Assembly (NCBI GenBank): GCA_002347265.1 | Contig: DDYB01000023.1 | Span: forward strand, 62,001 to 126,000 | DNA: 64,000 bases | From: Desulfobacteraceae bacterium UBA2245 | Lineage (GTDB): Bacteria; Desulfobacterota; Desulfobacteria; Desulfobacterales; UBA2245 | Direction of reading: 5' to 3' | Shown: in pieces, positions 7,950 to 16,623 of the stretch | How positions within the stretch are numbered: position 1 is the stretch's first letter | Layout of the letters: each line of letters opens with the position of its first letter | The notes under the pieces: model-generated | Told to the model about the DNA's origin: nothing | Seen by the model: the letters and a program-made list of their open reading frames with translations, nothing else | The model's database searches: none | Position numbers and translations under genes: made by a program

Positions 7950-9330
7950 AGCGGGAGAGGATGCGGTAAACGACCTGACGTACATCATGCTCAGGATTAC
8001 GGAACTTCTGAAAACGCGTGATCCGAGCCTTAACGCCCGTTATCACCTCGAAAAGAACAGTCTGGAATACCGCGACCGGGTGGCAGAGGTCATTGCCAGC
8101 ACAAAATCCGTGCCTGCCTTCTACAACGACATCGCAGCCATCAGCACGCTCGAAAACCAGGGAATCGCAACAAAAGACGCAAGGGACTACGCCGTCATCG
8201 GCTGTGTGGAGCTTTCCGCCTCGGGCCGCAGTTACGACGCATCCAGTTCCATCATGCTGAACCTTGTCTCGGCACTTGAACTTGCCCTTTACAACGGAAC
8301 GAGACCGGCCACCGGCGACGAACAGATCGGTCCGGCTACCGGTTCCGTCGAAACATTCAGGACTTTCGAGGAGTTCTGGGAGGCGTTCAAAACGCAGCTC
8401 CGCTGGCTTATTAACGAAGCGGTCACGCTCAACGAAATGATGGGAAGGACCCACCAGGAATATCTTCCGACACCGCTTCTGTCGGCGCTCTTCGAGGGAC
8501 CCATGGAAAAGGGAAAGGATCTGGTTTTCGGCGGAGCGCGCTATAATTCGTCCGGGGCAACGCACATCGGCTTTGCCGACACGGTGGACTCCCTCAACGC
8601 CATCGAAAAAGGGGTGTTTATCGACCGCAAATGCACTTTTCCGGAACTGATCGCTGCGCTGAAGAGAGACTTCAAGGGCGACGCGGCACTCCATGCCTAC
8701 CTGGTGAACCGCACGCCCAAATACGGTTCCGAAGAGGCGATAGCCGTCAAGAACTCGCAAAACCTGCTGGGGTTCCTCTACGAGACCTACCAGGGGTACA
8801 CGAATTACCGGGGCGGCAGATACCGCCCCGCCTACTGGACAATGACCAATCATGCAGGCCAGGGAAAGCTTTCCGGCGCACTTCCCAACGGAAGGAAGGC
8901 GTATAGCATCTTTGCCAGCGGCATCACACCGGTCTCGCAGGCAGCAACGGAACTTGCCGCCTGTCTCAATGCCGTAGGCGGAATAAACGTGCTTCATATT
9001 CCGGGCGGAGAGGCCTTCAACCTTAAATATTCAAGTATAAAGGACAAAGACGACCTGAAAAAGTTCAGCCAGGCCATCGAGGCTTATTTCCGTGCCGGCG
9101 GTCTGCATATTCAGTTCAACATCATGTCATACGAGATGCTGATTGATGCAAAGGCGCACCCGGAAAACTACCCCGAACTTCTTGTCAGGGTTTCCGGATA
9201 TTCGGCCTATTTCAAGGACCTGAACGATGCCATGAAAGACGAGATCATAACCCGCACCGCCTATGACCTGAAAACCGGTAAATCGGTGCCGTTTCCGGAA
9301 CAACAGAAGGGGTTGCTTCCCTCAACGTAA
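7942..9330 (+). CDS. Glycyl radical enzyme, C-terminal catalytic part (out of frame with N-terminal part)
   Basis: Open from 7942 (INEAGEDAVNDLTY) to TAA 9330; it has no good ribosome site of its own, the first ATG being 7987. It contains the active-site motif VIGCVELSASG (thiyl Cys codon 8203-8205) and the C-terminal glycyl radical loop RVSGYSAYFKDL (radical Gly codon 9196-9198). The catalytic residues are therefore intact, and only the 4-base insertion near 7940 separates them from the N-terminal half. The GCVE motif is that of the dehydratase/lyase branch rather than pyruvate formate-lyase, which has Cys-Cys. It is followed by an SCP2-like gene and the activase, as in a functional operon. 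Confidence 0.85.
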   Translation: MNEAGEDAVNDLTYIMLRITELLKTRDPSLNARYHLEKNSLEYRDRVAEVIASTKSVPAFYNDIAAISTLENQGIATKDARDYAVIGCVELSASGRSYDASSSIMLNLVSALELALYNGTRPATGDEQIGPATGSVETFRTFEEFWEAFKTQLRWLINEAVTLNEMMGRTHQEYLPTPLLSALFEGPMEKGKDLVFGGARYNSSGATHIGFADTVDSLNAIEKGVFIDRKCTFPELIAALKRDFKGDAALHAYLVNRTPKYGSEEAIAVKNSQNLLGFLYETYQGYTNYRGGRYRPAYWTMTNHAGQGKLSGALPNGRKAYSIFASGITPVSQAATELAACLNAVGGINVLHIPGGEAFNLKYSSIKDKDDLKKFSQAIEAYFRAGGLHIQFNIMSYEMLIDAKAHPENYPELLVRVSGYSAYFKDLNDAMKDEIITRTAYDLKTGKSVPFPEQQKGLLPST

Positions 9331-9385
9331 ATTTCATGCCTTACTGACAATCAGCAGCTTTTGCATCCTGATCAAAGGAGATAAG

Positions 9386-9823
9386 ATGCCGGACAACTTA
9401 ATCCTCAAATCCGCAATGAAGCGTTTTTCGGACTGTCTTGCCTCGGAATTTGCCGAAGATTTTCTGCAACTCCTGCTCGGCTTGATGTCGGCCGTTCTCA
9501 TGTTTAATCGTGACTTCCGAAAGAACATCGAACGGTTCAACGGGCGCTATCAGTTCAAGAGCAGGGATGGCAGTATCACCGTGGCGGCCCTGTTCGGGAA
9601 CAACCGCCTGGACGTCCGGAAAGAGGAAATTCCGGACCCGGATCTAACAATCTTCTTCAAGGACGGCAAGGCGCTCATGGGATATCTCCTGACTCCGAAA
9701 CCGGATATCCTCGGTTCCATACTGCGTCAGGAAGTGTCGATAGACGGAAACCTGAACTATCTCTATAAATTTGCCTTCATGGCCAAACGGCTGCAATTGA
9801 TGGCTGCCGGGGCTTTCGAATGA
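9386..9823 (+). CDS. SCP2-like (sterol carrier) domain protein
   Basis: 145 residues; ATG 9386 with AAAGGAG 7 bases upstream. The second half resembles an SCP2 sterol-binding fold: DGSITVAALFGNNRL, DPDLTIFFKDGKALMGYL and EVSIDGNLNYLYKFAFMAK. The N-terminal ~50 residues are helical and hydrophobic (FLQLLLGLMSAVLMF). Such small proteins accompany several uncharacterised glycyl radical enzyme operons, where they may hold a hydrophobic substrate or intermediate; that role is inference. Its last codon overlaps the activase start (ATGA), pointing to translational coupling. Confidence 0.65.
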   Translation: MPDNLILKSAMKRFSDCLASEFAEDFLQLLLGLMSAVLMFNRDFRKNIERFNGRYQFKSRDGSITVAALFGNNRLDVRKEEIPDPDLTIFFKDGKALMGYLLTPKPDILGSILRQEVSIDGNLNYLYKFAFMAKRLQLMAAGAFE

Positions 9824-10737
9824 AGGAACAGCTCCCCCTCATATTCGACATACATCGATTCGCCCTTGACGACGGACCGGGTATCCGGACCACCGTTTTC
9901 ATGAAAGGGTGTCCCCTGTCCTGCGCCTGGTGTCATAACCCCGAATCGATTCGCGTCGAAAGGGAACTGGCCTTTTATCCTGACAGATGCATCCTCTGCG
10001 GCTCGTGCAAGGCGGTCTGTCCGGAAGCAGCCATTTCGGCCAGGCCGTTCGTGCACATAGACCGAGATCGCTGCACCTCATGCGGGAGGTGCGCGGACAT
10101 CTGCCCTGCCGCAGCGATCAGGATGATGGGAAAGGAGTATTCGCTCGAAGAATTATTGGAAATCATCCTGCGGGACAGACATTTTTTCAATGTCTCCGGC
10201 GGAGGGGTTACATTTTCCGGCGGAGAGCCGACTCTCCGAATGAATTATCTGAATGCCGCGCTCCGGGCGCTTAAAGCGGAGAAACTCCATACTGCCATAC
10301 AGACCTGCGGCATGTTCGATTATGCCGATTTTTCGCTCAACGTTATTCCATTCATCGACCTGATCATGTTTGACATCAAGTTCATCGATGCAGCGGAGCA
10401 CAGGAGGTGCACCGGACAGGACAACGCATCCATACTTGAAAATTTCAGGCGTTTGACAAAAGATGCCGGTAACAAGGTCCTTCCGCGAGTGCCGCTGGTG
10501 CCGGGGATAACCGCAACACCCGGCAACCTGCTGGAGATCGCCTCCCTCCTTGCAGACCTTGGATATCGCCGGTGCGGACTGCTTCCCTACAATCCTGCAG
10601 GAATCGAAAAGCGGCGAATCATGGGAATGAAAACAACCTTGCGCCTTCCGGAGTCGCCGCTCGGCTTCGGGAAAGAAGATGAACTCCGCAAACTGTTCCT
10701 TGAGCGGCTTTCACAACGTATCGGTACGGCGGCCTGA
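9820..10737 (+). CDS. Glycyl radical enzyme activating enzyme (radical SAM)
   Basis: 305 residues. The radical SAM cluster motif GCPLSCAWC (CxxxCxxC) follows DDGPGIRTTVFMKG, the signature of PflA-type activases. An inserted ferredoxin domain with two 4Fe-4S motifs follows (CILCGSCKAVCP and CTSCGRCADICP, ~residues 55-105), typical of activases for the dehydratase/lyase branch. The SAM-binding glycine motif FSGGEPT is present. It uses reduced 4Fe-4S and S-adenosylmethionine to place a radical on the glycine of its partner, presumably the 6846-9330 enzyme. It overlaps the SCP2-like gene by 4 bases. Confidence 0.92.
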   Translation: MKEQLPLIFDIHRFALDDGPGIRTTVFMKGCPLSCAWCHNPESIRVERELAFYPDRCILCGSCKAVCPEAAISARPFVHIDRDRCTSCGRCADICPAAAIRMMGKEYSLEELLEIILRDRHFFNVSGGGVTFSGGEPTLRMNYLNAALRALKAEKLHTAIQTCGMFDYADFSLNVIPFIDLIMFDIKFIDAAEHRRCTGQDNASILENFRRLTKDAGNKVLPRVPLVPGITATPGNLLEIASLLADLGYRRCGLLPYNPAGIEKRRIMGMKTTLRLPESPLGFGKEDELRKLFLERLSQRIGTAA

Positions 10738-10785
10738 GGCGGGAAAAACATTCCGCCCTTGTTGCAGCTTAAAGGAGAAAACACC

Positions 10786-11865
10786 ATGCAGATAGATTTC
10801 CACCATGCGGTAACCTATGTTGCGGCACGGCTGGCCGGGTTCCCTCACAAGGATGCGGATATCATCGCCTATGCCGCCCAGTACGTGGATGACGCCACAC
10901 GCCACGGCATCATCCGTTTCGACAACAAGGCGATTTATGAACGAACCAGTTCAGCTCACAAGATGATTGACTCGAGAAATTGCAATCTTCTGGCGAATCA
11001 AAAGGTCTGGATGCCGTTCCACTTCCTTCCTGGAAATGGAACGGCCAATCCGGGAAAGGACCCCAAAGGAACTTTCATACGGAAACTGATCACGCTGCCC
11101 GAAAGCCCGGTTGCCCAGGAGATGGTGCGGTCCGCGATCCTCGATCAGGACAGGCCGTACGCCCTTCACCGACTCGGGATTACCATGCATGTGTATGCTG
11201 ATACCTGGGCACACCAGGGATTTGCGGGTGTTATGCACGAGATCAACGCAGTCAGCGGATTCGAAGAAATCGGCGATACGAAAGTTTTCAAAGGCGGATT
11301 GCAGGATTTCGTCAACAGGTTCCTTGAAAATTCCGTCCCCCCTCTCGGGCATGGTCAGGCCAGCATTTTTCCCGATATGCCGTTTCTCTCCTGGAGATAC
11401 AAAAACGGCCTCGGCAATGTCATTGAGCGGCACAACACGGACGATTTCTGCAAGGCCGCGGACGCCCTTTGCAGAGCCATGCAGGAATACCGGCGCCATA
11501 CAAAGCCGACGGTTCAGGTCAGCGGCATAGGCGATGAAGACATGAAAAAAATCAGGGCGATTTTCACAGATTTGAAAAATAAAGATGGAAACGTACGACA
11601 TCAGGCATGGCTGGAGGCCATTAGCGGTAAGAATGGAAAAAGTTTCAGCTTCGGCAAGGCCAACATCTCCTATGACGAAAAGGGCGCAAACTCCTGGAAG
11701 TCTCAGGCGCTTGGCGATACGAGCGATTACGATATACCTCATGAATATGTCTACCAGGATGCCTTTCTGACGAGCAACTGGAAACTGTTCCATGATGCGC
11801 TGCAGCTTCACCGCTTCACGGTGTCTCACGACATACTTCCCAGGTACGGCATCTGTGCGGCATAG
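10786..11865 (+). CDS. DUF6765-type protein, phospholipase C/P1 nuclease-like
   Basis: 359 residues from ATG 10786 (AAAGGAG 8 bases upstream; an in-frame TTG at 10759 is rejected). It opens MQIDFHHAVTYVAARLAGF and contains AQYVDDATRHG and LGITMHVYADTWAHQGFAG. The spaced His/Asp residues (FHH, DD, MHVYAD-x-WAHQ) resemble the metal-ligand pattern of zinc-dependent phospholipase C / S1-P1 nuclease folds; I recall this family as DUF6765. No signal peptide is seen. It lies 48 bases after the activase and 29 before the next gene, so it is part of the block. Activity is unknown. Confidence 0.65.
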   Translation: MQIDFHHAVTYVAARLAGFPHKDADIIAYAAQYVDDATRHGIIRFDNKAIYERTSSAHKMIDSRNCNLLANQKVWMPFHFLPGNGTANPGKDPKGTFIRKLITLPESPVAQEMVRSAILDQDRPYALHRLGITMHVYADTWAHQGFAGVMHEINAVSGFEEIGDTKVFKGGLQDFVNRFLENSVPPLGHGQASIFPDMPFLSWRYKNGLGNVIERHNTDDFCKAADALCRAMQEYRRHTKPTVQVSGIGDEDMKKIRAIFTDLKNKDGNVRHQAWLEAISGKNGKSFSFGKANISYDEKGANSWKSQALGDTSDYDIPHEYVYQDAFLTSNWKLFHDALQLHRFTVSHDILPRYGICAA

Positions 11866-11894
11866 TACTGTAAACTTGTTTATGGAGATCAAAG

Positions 11895-14336
11895 ATGAAC
11901 GAATATCTCGACTGCCGAAACTTTCCCTGCACTTCCGGGGAGGAAGAGGTCAAGCTTGCCCGACAGTTGGAAGCGGTTATCGCCCATGATCTCAAGGGCG
12001 ATGTCTTCAGCATGCTGGGGAAATTCCAGCACATTTTGTCCGACAACCGCCGTCACGACCAGTGGGAAGGGATCTTCGAAAAGCTGAAAGTCCTGTTCAT
12101 GTGCGGCCGGAATGCAATTCTCGACGGGCCGATGATCGGCGTGACGGTTGCCATTCGCGACAGCGATTACTTTCGTCACACGGCCCGGATGTTCGGCAGG
12201 GACCGTTCCGCCGCAGCCGCCGTTGAGTGGATGGCAACCTGCTGGAATGAAACTTTTGCCGGCACCGGCATCTGGATGGGAAAGACATTCGAGCCTGTAT
12301 CACGCCAGACCGTCGCATCCAGGTGCGACAATGATCCCCGGATGCTGGCAGGCTATTCTTCGACAGCCACCCGGATAGGACGCAACTTTTTCCGTAAACC
12401 GCCGAGTTCCGGCCTGCTTCAGAGCCTGGGGCTCCCCGTCCTGACTCAAATCTGGCAGCTTAAATCCCGGCCTTCAGACAGCATGGCCGCCGGATTTCTG
12501 GGAGAACTCCTCCCTGAGAACCTTCAAAAGGAAAAAAATATCCCTTACAGTATGACCGGCGGGTTATTCCTTTCGCAACCGGGAAATTCCGTTGTCCCGG
12601 AGATGAAAGGCAAACCGGTATACCAGCTCAACTACCGCTGGCCTGCTCTTGAGCCGATATACCCCATGACCCGGCTGGTGGATGAACTTGCCCAGATTGC
12701 GGATGGGGTGTACCTCGGGCAGTTGGTGATGGCGACAAAGCATTACAGCCTGGGGGCGTTCAGGACAGCCATTCCAGGTCTGAAAGAAGAAAAATGGGAG
12801 ATCGGCGAGCCATATCATCCCGGTGAGACGGATATCGATTACGAATACCAGAACAACGGTTTTTTTCTGATGATCGATACGTCATTTGCACGCGAGGCGT
12901 ATGCTGATGACGCATTTCCACACCTGCGTCCCAGGCGGGGCGAAAGCGGCTACGCGGAGTTGGGGTACGACCGGATTTCCGTTGTTTCTTCGCCCGTAAA
13001 AGATCGTCCGATAAAACAGGATGCAGGCGAACTCACAGATGCCAAGGACTGGATTTCAGGCTGGCAGGCCAATGACTATCTCCGCAGAAAATTCACCACA
13101 TTCTGCCTTGAGCCGTCAACCCGGGACGATGGGGACGTAAGAGAACTTCTCCGGGACGGAGAGTCGATTCTTCAGATGCTGCAACGGATTCAGAAAGAGA
13201 TTGCGGCACAGAGCGTCCTTGATGATCATCTGCGCCATTTTGAAAAACTGAACCGGCTGTTTAGAAGCGGCATCGCCCCACGGGTTCTGAACGGCATGTT
13301 CCAGGGGCAGGGGCGGGGATTCAATACGCGTTTCGATGCACCGGAAAAGCGCTTCTGGTATGGCAGGGAAGAACCATGCCGAGGCTTTGATTACTATCAT
13401 GGTGCAACCCTCAATCTTCATATGGGATTTGGCGACACCCTGAGGCAGGGTATTGATGAAAAATTGGATCCAGGCATCATCTTTCCCAGCGGACTGGCCT
13501 GCCTGTTTCAGGGCGACCCGCGGGGGCCGAATATACTGGATGCGGTCTGGGCCTCCATTGGAAGGTTTATCTTCCCGTGGGCGGGCAAATCGTTTGAACG
13601 CATAAGCGGGCGGAAGCTGAGCATGCTTCTGGATGAAAGCGGAGATCTGGCGGAACGCTATCCGGACCGGGTTGCGGAACTTAGGAATCATCCGGCCAGC
13701 TGGCCCCACTACGATCTGGTGAAGAAGAACCGTGACCGGTTCCGGACAGAGGAGGGGCCGTATGCCCCACACCTCAAAAGCGGTTCATGGGACAACGCCA
13801 TGTCCGAAACCGACAGGACCTTCTGGAATCAGGAAGCGGAAAGACGCTGGGTATTCGGCAACAACACAGTGGATTCCCGCATCCTTGCGGCAGATGGTAT
13901 GATACGGATGCTGGATATGAATTACCATTCTCCAATTCCATCTGTACAGCAGCTGGCGGATGCAGGACCTTCTCCTTTTGTGAGGCAGGGATACATCTTC
14001 CTGGGGACTTCCGATCGCGAATCGATTCTTCCGATGAACCACAATGGAGGCAACAGGAAGCGTGTATTTCAGTTCCACTACCGTTACCCCATGATCGGCG
14101 GGCCGGCCCCGATAGGGGCATGCCTCGACGAACTGGTCGAGATCGCCGAAGGGCTCTTTCTCGGACAGCTTATCTATTCAACCGTCCCCCTTAAACCCTT
14201 TCACACCTCTGTGGATCCTGCCGAATATAAGTATCAGCTGTTCGGCTATTTCCTGCTGCTCGATAACACGTGGGAACGGCACCGTCAGGCAATCGGGTTC
14301 GACATCAACAGGCCATGGGGAAGTATGCCTCATTAG
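11895..14336 (+). CDS. Large uncharacterised protein with internal duplication
   Basis: 813 residues; ATG 11895 with GGAG upstream. No family recognised. A motif block at ~237-330 (YQLNYRWPALEP, LVDELAQIADGVYLGQLV, NNGFFLMIDTSF) recurs at ~715-800 (FQFHYRYPMIGG, CLDELVEIAEGLFLGQLI, FGYFLLLDNTWER). Two related modules therefore frame a middle region containing GRGFNTRFDAPEKRFWYG and GFDYYHGATLNLHMGFG. No signal peptide or membrane helices are seen. Intact and well expressed-looking, it sits between the DUF6765 gene and the membrane protein gene. Confidence 0.6.
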   Translation: MNEYLDCRNFPCTSGEEEVKLARQLEAVIAHDLKGDVFSMLGKFQHILSDNRRHDQWEGIFEKLKVLFMCGRNAILDGPMIGVTVAIRDSDYFRHTARMFGRDRSAAAAVEWMATCWNETFAGTGIWMGKTFEPVSRQTVASRCDNDPRMLAGYSSTATRIGRNFFRKPPSSGLLQSLGLPVLTQIWQLKSRPSDSMAAGFLGELLPENLQKEKNIPYSMTGGLFLSQPGNSVVPEMKGKPVYQLNYRWPALEPIYPMTRLVDELAQIADGVYLGQLVMATKHYSLGAFRTAIPGLKEEKWEIGEPYHPGETDIDYEYQNNGFFLMIDTSFAREAYADDAFPHLRPRRGESGYAELGYDRISVVSSPVKDRPIKQDAGELTDAKDWISGWQANDYLRRKFTTFCLEPSTRDDGDVRELLRDGESILQMLQRIQKEIAAQSVLDDHLRHFEKLNRLFRSGIAPRVLNGMFQGQGRGFNTRFDAPEKRFWYGREEPCRGFDYYHGATLNLHMGFGDTLRQGIDEKLDPGIIFPSGLACLFQGDPRGPNILDAVWASIGRFIFPWAGKSFERISGRKLSMLLDESGDLAERYPDRVAELRNHPASWPHYDLVKKNRDRFRTEEGPYAPHLKSGSWDNAMSETDRTFWNQEAERRWVFGNNTVDSRILAADGMIRMLDMNYHSPIPSVQQLADAGPSPFVRQGYIFLGTSDRESILPMNHNGGNRKRVFQFHYRYPMIGGPAPIGACLDELVEIAEGLFLGQLIYSTVPLKPFHTSVDPAEYKYQLFGYFLLLDNTWERHRQAIGFDINRPWGSMPH

Positions 14337-14396
14337 TCCGTCCTGAAAAACGAGGGCTCAATCACGCGGAAAAATATTGAAAGGGGAATGACGATC

Positions 14397-15098
14397 ATGG
14401 ATAAAGCGTCGAAAGGATCGGGGCAGGATGGGGGCGCGGCCGTCGAACGATGGCAGGGCAAATTGCTGCCGTTCATGCGCGGCGGAATCGCGGCGTTGGC
14501 CGTGATGTTTTTTGTGGCAAGCCTGGTTCAATATCATCTGCTCTACCAGGATCTTCGCGGCATGAATTCGTCTACGCCAGGCGCGTTGGAATCTCTGGAA
14601 AAAAGCCTTTCGAACAGCCAGCGGACGGAACTGGATTTCATACAGTGGAAAACGCTCGTGCTCCTCGAGCAGGACGCCATGAGCATGCGCTATAAGCAGA
14701 TCAATGCGACTCTGCTGCTGCGGGCCTGGACCCGCTACACGGGATTTCTGGTGGGCATGGTGCTGGCTCTGGTGGGTGCATTTTTTATCCTGGGCAGGCT
14801 GAAAGAAGACGTGAGCCAGCTGTCAGGGGAATCGGGTGGATTCAAGTTCACGCTTGTGAGCAGTTCACCGGGTGTCATTCTGGCCGTGCTGGGAACGATT
14901 CTGATGATTGTCACCCTGGCAGTGAAATTCGATTTTGAGGTCAATGACCGCCCCGTTTTCCTGCCGCTCCATGCGTTGAGCGCCGGATCATCGCCCGCAG
15001 GAGTTGCGACGCCGCAAGCGCTTTCCGCCGATTCGATCAAAGCCGCTCCCGTCGGCCCCGACGATTTTCCCGCGCCGCCCGCGAAAGCAAAACCATGA
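14397..15098 (+). CDS. Inner-membrane protein with three predicted helices
   Basis: 233 residues from ATG 14397. The earlier ATG at 14388 sits within 4 bases of the AAGGGG ribosome site, so 14397 is preferred. Predicted membrane segments: ~30-48 (GGIAALAVMFFVASLV), ~118-138 (GFLVGMVLALVGAFFIL) and ~162-180 (VILAVLGTILMIVTLAV). The C-terminal ~45 residues are Ala/Pro-rich. No family recognised. A 54-base gap separates it from the metallopeptidase gene, with which it may act in the membrane/periplasm. Confidence 0.6.
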   Translation: MDKASKGSGQDGGAAVERWQGKLLPFMRGGIAALAVMFFVASLVQYHLLYQDLRGMNSSTPGALESLEKSLSNSQRTELDFIQWKTLVLLEQDAMSMRYKQINATLLLRAWTRYTGFLVGMVLALVGAFFILGRLKEDVSQLSGESGGFKFTLVSSSPGVILAVLGTILMIVTLAVKFDFEVNDRPVFLPLHALSAGSSPAGVATPQALSADSIKAAPVGPDDFPAPPAKAKP

Positions 15099-15152
15099 TG
15101 TTTTTGGCCCGGCATTTTATGGGGAGGCTAAGAATCAAAAGGAGAAATGCAG

Positions 15153-16547
15153 ATGCATAGAAACGCTCAATACATTAAAGTCGCTCTCGGCGTGCTGTCC
15201 TTGATCGCGCTTTTGATGACGATTCCCTTGCCGGCCGCCGGAGAGGACGATTATGAATCGGGACAGGAACACTGGAAGCAGGGGAACTACCGCGATGCCT
15301 ACACCTGCTTGATGCGTCATCGGGAAAAACTCTACGGACGAATGGCGGACGTGGACTACATGCTCGGAACCAGCGGTTGCAGGCTGGATGATCTGCGCGG
15401 CTGGGGCTGCGAGGTTCTTGAATGGATGTTGTACCGGTATGCCCTTTCGGAACAAGCTCGCTGTATTGTCAGGGAAGAGCTCTCCCGGTGCCGGGCGGTC
15501 GATCCTGTCCCGGCAAGCATTTCGCCCGAATCCATCAAAGCGGTCGCAAGTATCATCGGAGCCTCAACCCATGCGAGCGGAAAGACGTATTACTGGGTGG
15601 GAAAGGACGAGATATTCAATTCTTATCCGGCCTACCGCTTGCGGGAAATCCCGAAACAGGAAATGAAGGATAGAATCATTCCCCTTGGCAATCCGGAGCG
15701 GGCATTCAGCGCAACGCAAGCCAGAGTCCCCGGCTTCAAAGTCATTCCTTTCGATCGTTTCGTTTTAGCCAGCCGTTCGGGTCATTCGGCTGAGACGATG
15801 AACAGGATGGCCCTCTACCTGGACCGGTATCTCCGGTTTCTTGAGAGTGAGTACGGGATCAGGCTTCCGGCAACCTTTGTGTCCGTCTACATGGTTCCAA
15901 CCTCAGATGACGTGATCAAGCTGGCCGAACGACTCCACGGCTTAAAAGTCAGCCGCGCCACTTTCGGATATTCTTTTCGTGACGACATGTCCGTGGTTGC
16001 GGCGATTTCAAATCAATTTCTTGTGGGCACGATCATGCACGAGTTATTTCACCTGGCCGTCAAGAGCCATTTCGGCGACGTGCCGCAGTGGCTTGACGAG
16101 GGCATGGCCGGCCTCTATGAGGTCTCAAAGTTTGAAGGCGACCAGGTTATCGGCCTTCCGAACTGGCGGGGAAAGGTTCTGAGCCAATTAATGAAGAACA
16201 GGCCCGGTATCCGGCCCAGCATCAAACAACTGATCGCCAGCCATTGGTTTGCTTTCGAACAATATGAATATGCAAAAGCATTGCAGATGGATCCAGCGGA
16301 AGATTCGCCGCCTGCGGAAAGAATGGCCGCGATGCTCGCGACAGCGCGCTACTTTACGCTTTACCTGCAGCACACCGAAAAACTGAAGGCCGTCTATCAT
16401 GACCTGCAGAAGCTGACCCCCGGAGGGGGAACAAAGGATCCGGCAACGGACAGTATCGCCGTCATCGAGAGTCACCTGCATCGTTCGATAGATGACATTG
16501 ACAGTGATTTTCTGGCCTGGTTCAAGCAGGTGGAAAAGATCCAATAG
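15153..16547 (+). CDS. Secreted gluzincin-type metallopeptidase
   Basis: 464 residues from ATG 15153, which has AAAGGAG 8 bases upstream. An N-terminal signal peptide (VALGVLSLIALLMTIPLPAAG) predicts export. A tetratricopeptide-like stretch follows (SGQEHWKQGNYRDAYTCL). The catalytic zinc motif is IMHELFHLAVKSHFG (HExxH), and the downstream WLDEGMAGLYE supplies the third ligand Glu, as in gluzincins of the peptidase MA clan. Expected to cleave peptides in the periplasm or outside the cell; the target is unknown. Placed directly before the TcA-like gene, it may process or release that protein (inference). Confidence 0.75.
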   Translation: MHRNAQYIKVALGVLSLIALLMTIPLPAAGEDDYESGQEHWKQGNYRDAYTCLMRHREKLYGRMADVDYMLGTSGCRLDDLRGWGCEVLEWMLYRYALSEQARCIVREELSRCRAVDPVPASISPESIKAVASIIGASTHASGKTYYWVGKDEIFNSYPAYRLREIPKQEMKDRIIPLGNPERAFSATQARVPGFKVIPFDRFVLASRSGHSAETMNRMALYLDRYLRFLESEYGIRLPATFVSVYMVPTSDDVIKLAERLHGLKVSRATFGYSFRDDMSVVAAISNQFLVGTIMHELFHLAVKSHFGDVPQWLDEGMAGLYEVSKFEGDQVIGLPNWRGKVLSQLMKNRPGIRPSIKQLIASHWFAFEQYEYAKALQMDPAEDSPPAERMAAMLATARYFTLYLQHTEKLKAVYHDLQKLTPGGGTKDPATDSIAVIESHLHRSIDDIDSDFLAWFKQVEKIQ

Positions 16548-16623
16548 GAAAGTCGGAGAATGGGAATAATGGAAAAGATCGTTTGAGCGCATTGATTTCT
16601 TGATTCTCGTGGAGGAGACTAAA

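Noticed and set aside
7938..7950. Programmed ribosomal frameshifting in the glycyl radical enzyme
   Set aside because: Glycyl radical enzymes are not known to use it, and the site lacks a classical slippery heptamer with downstream structure; a 4-base tandem duplication explains it more simply.
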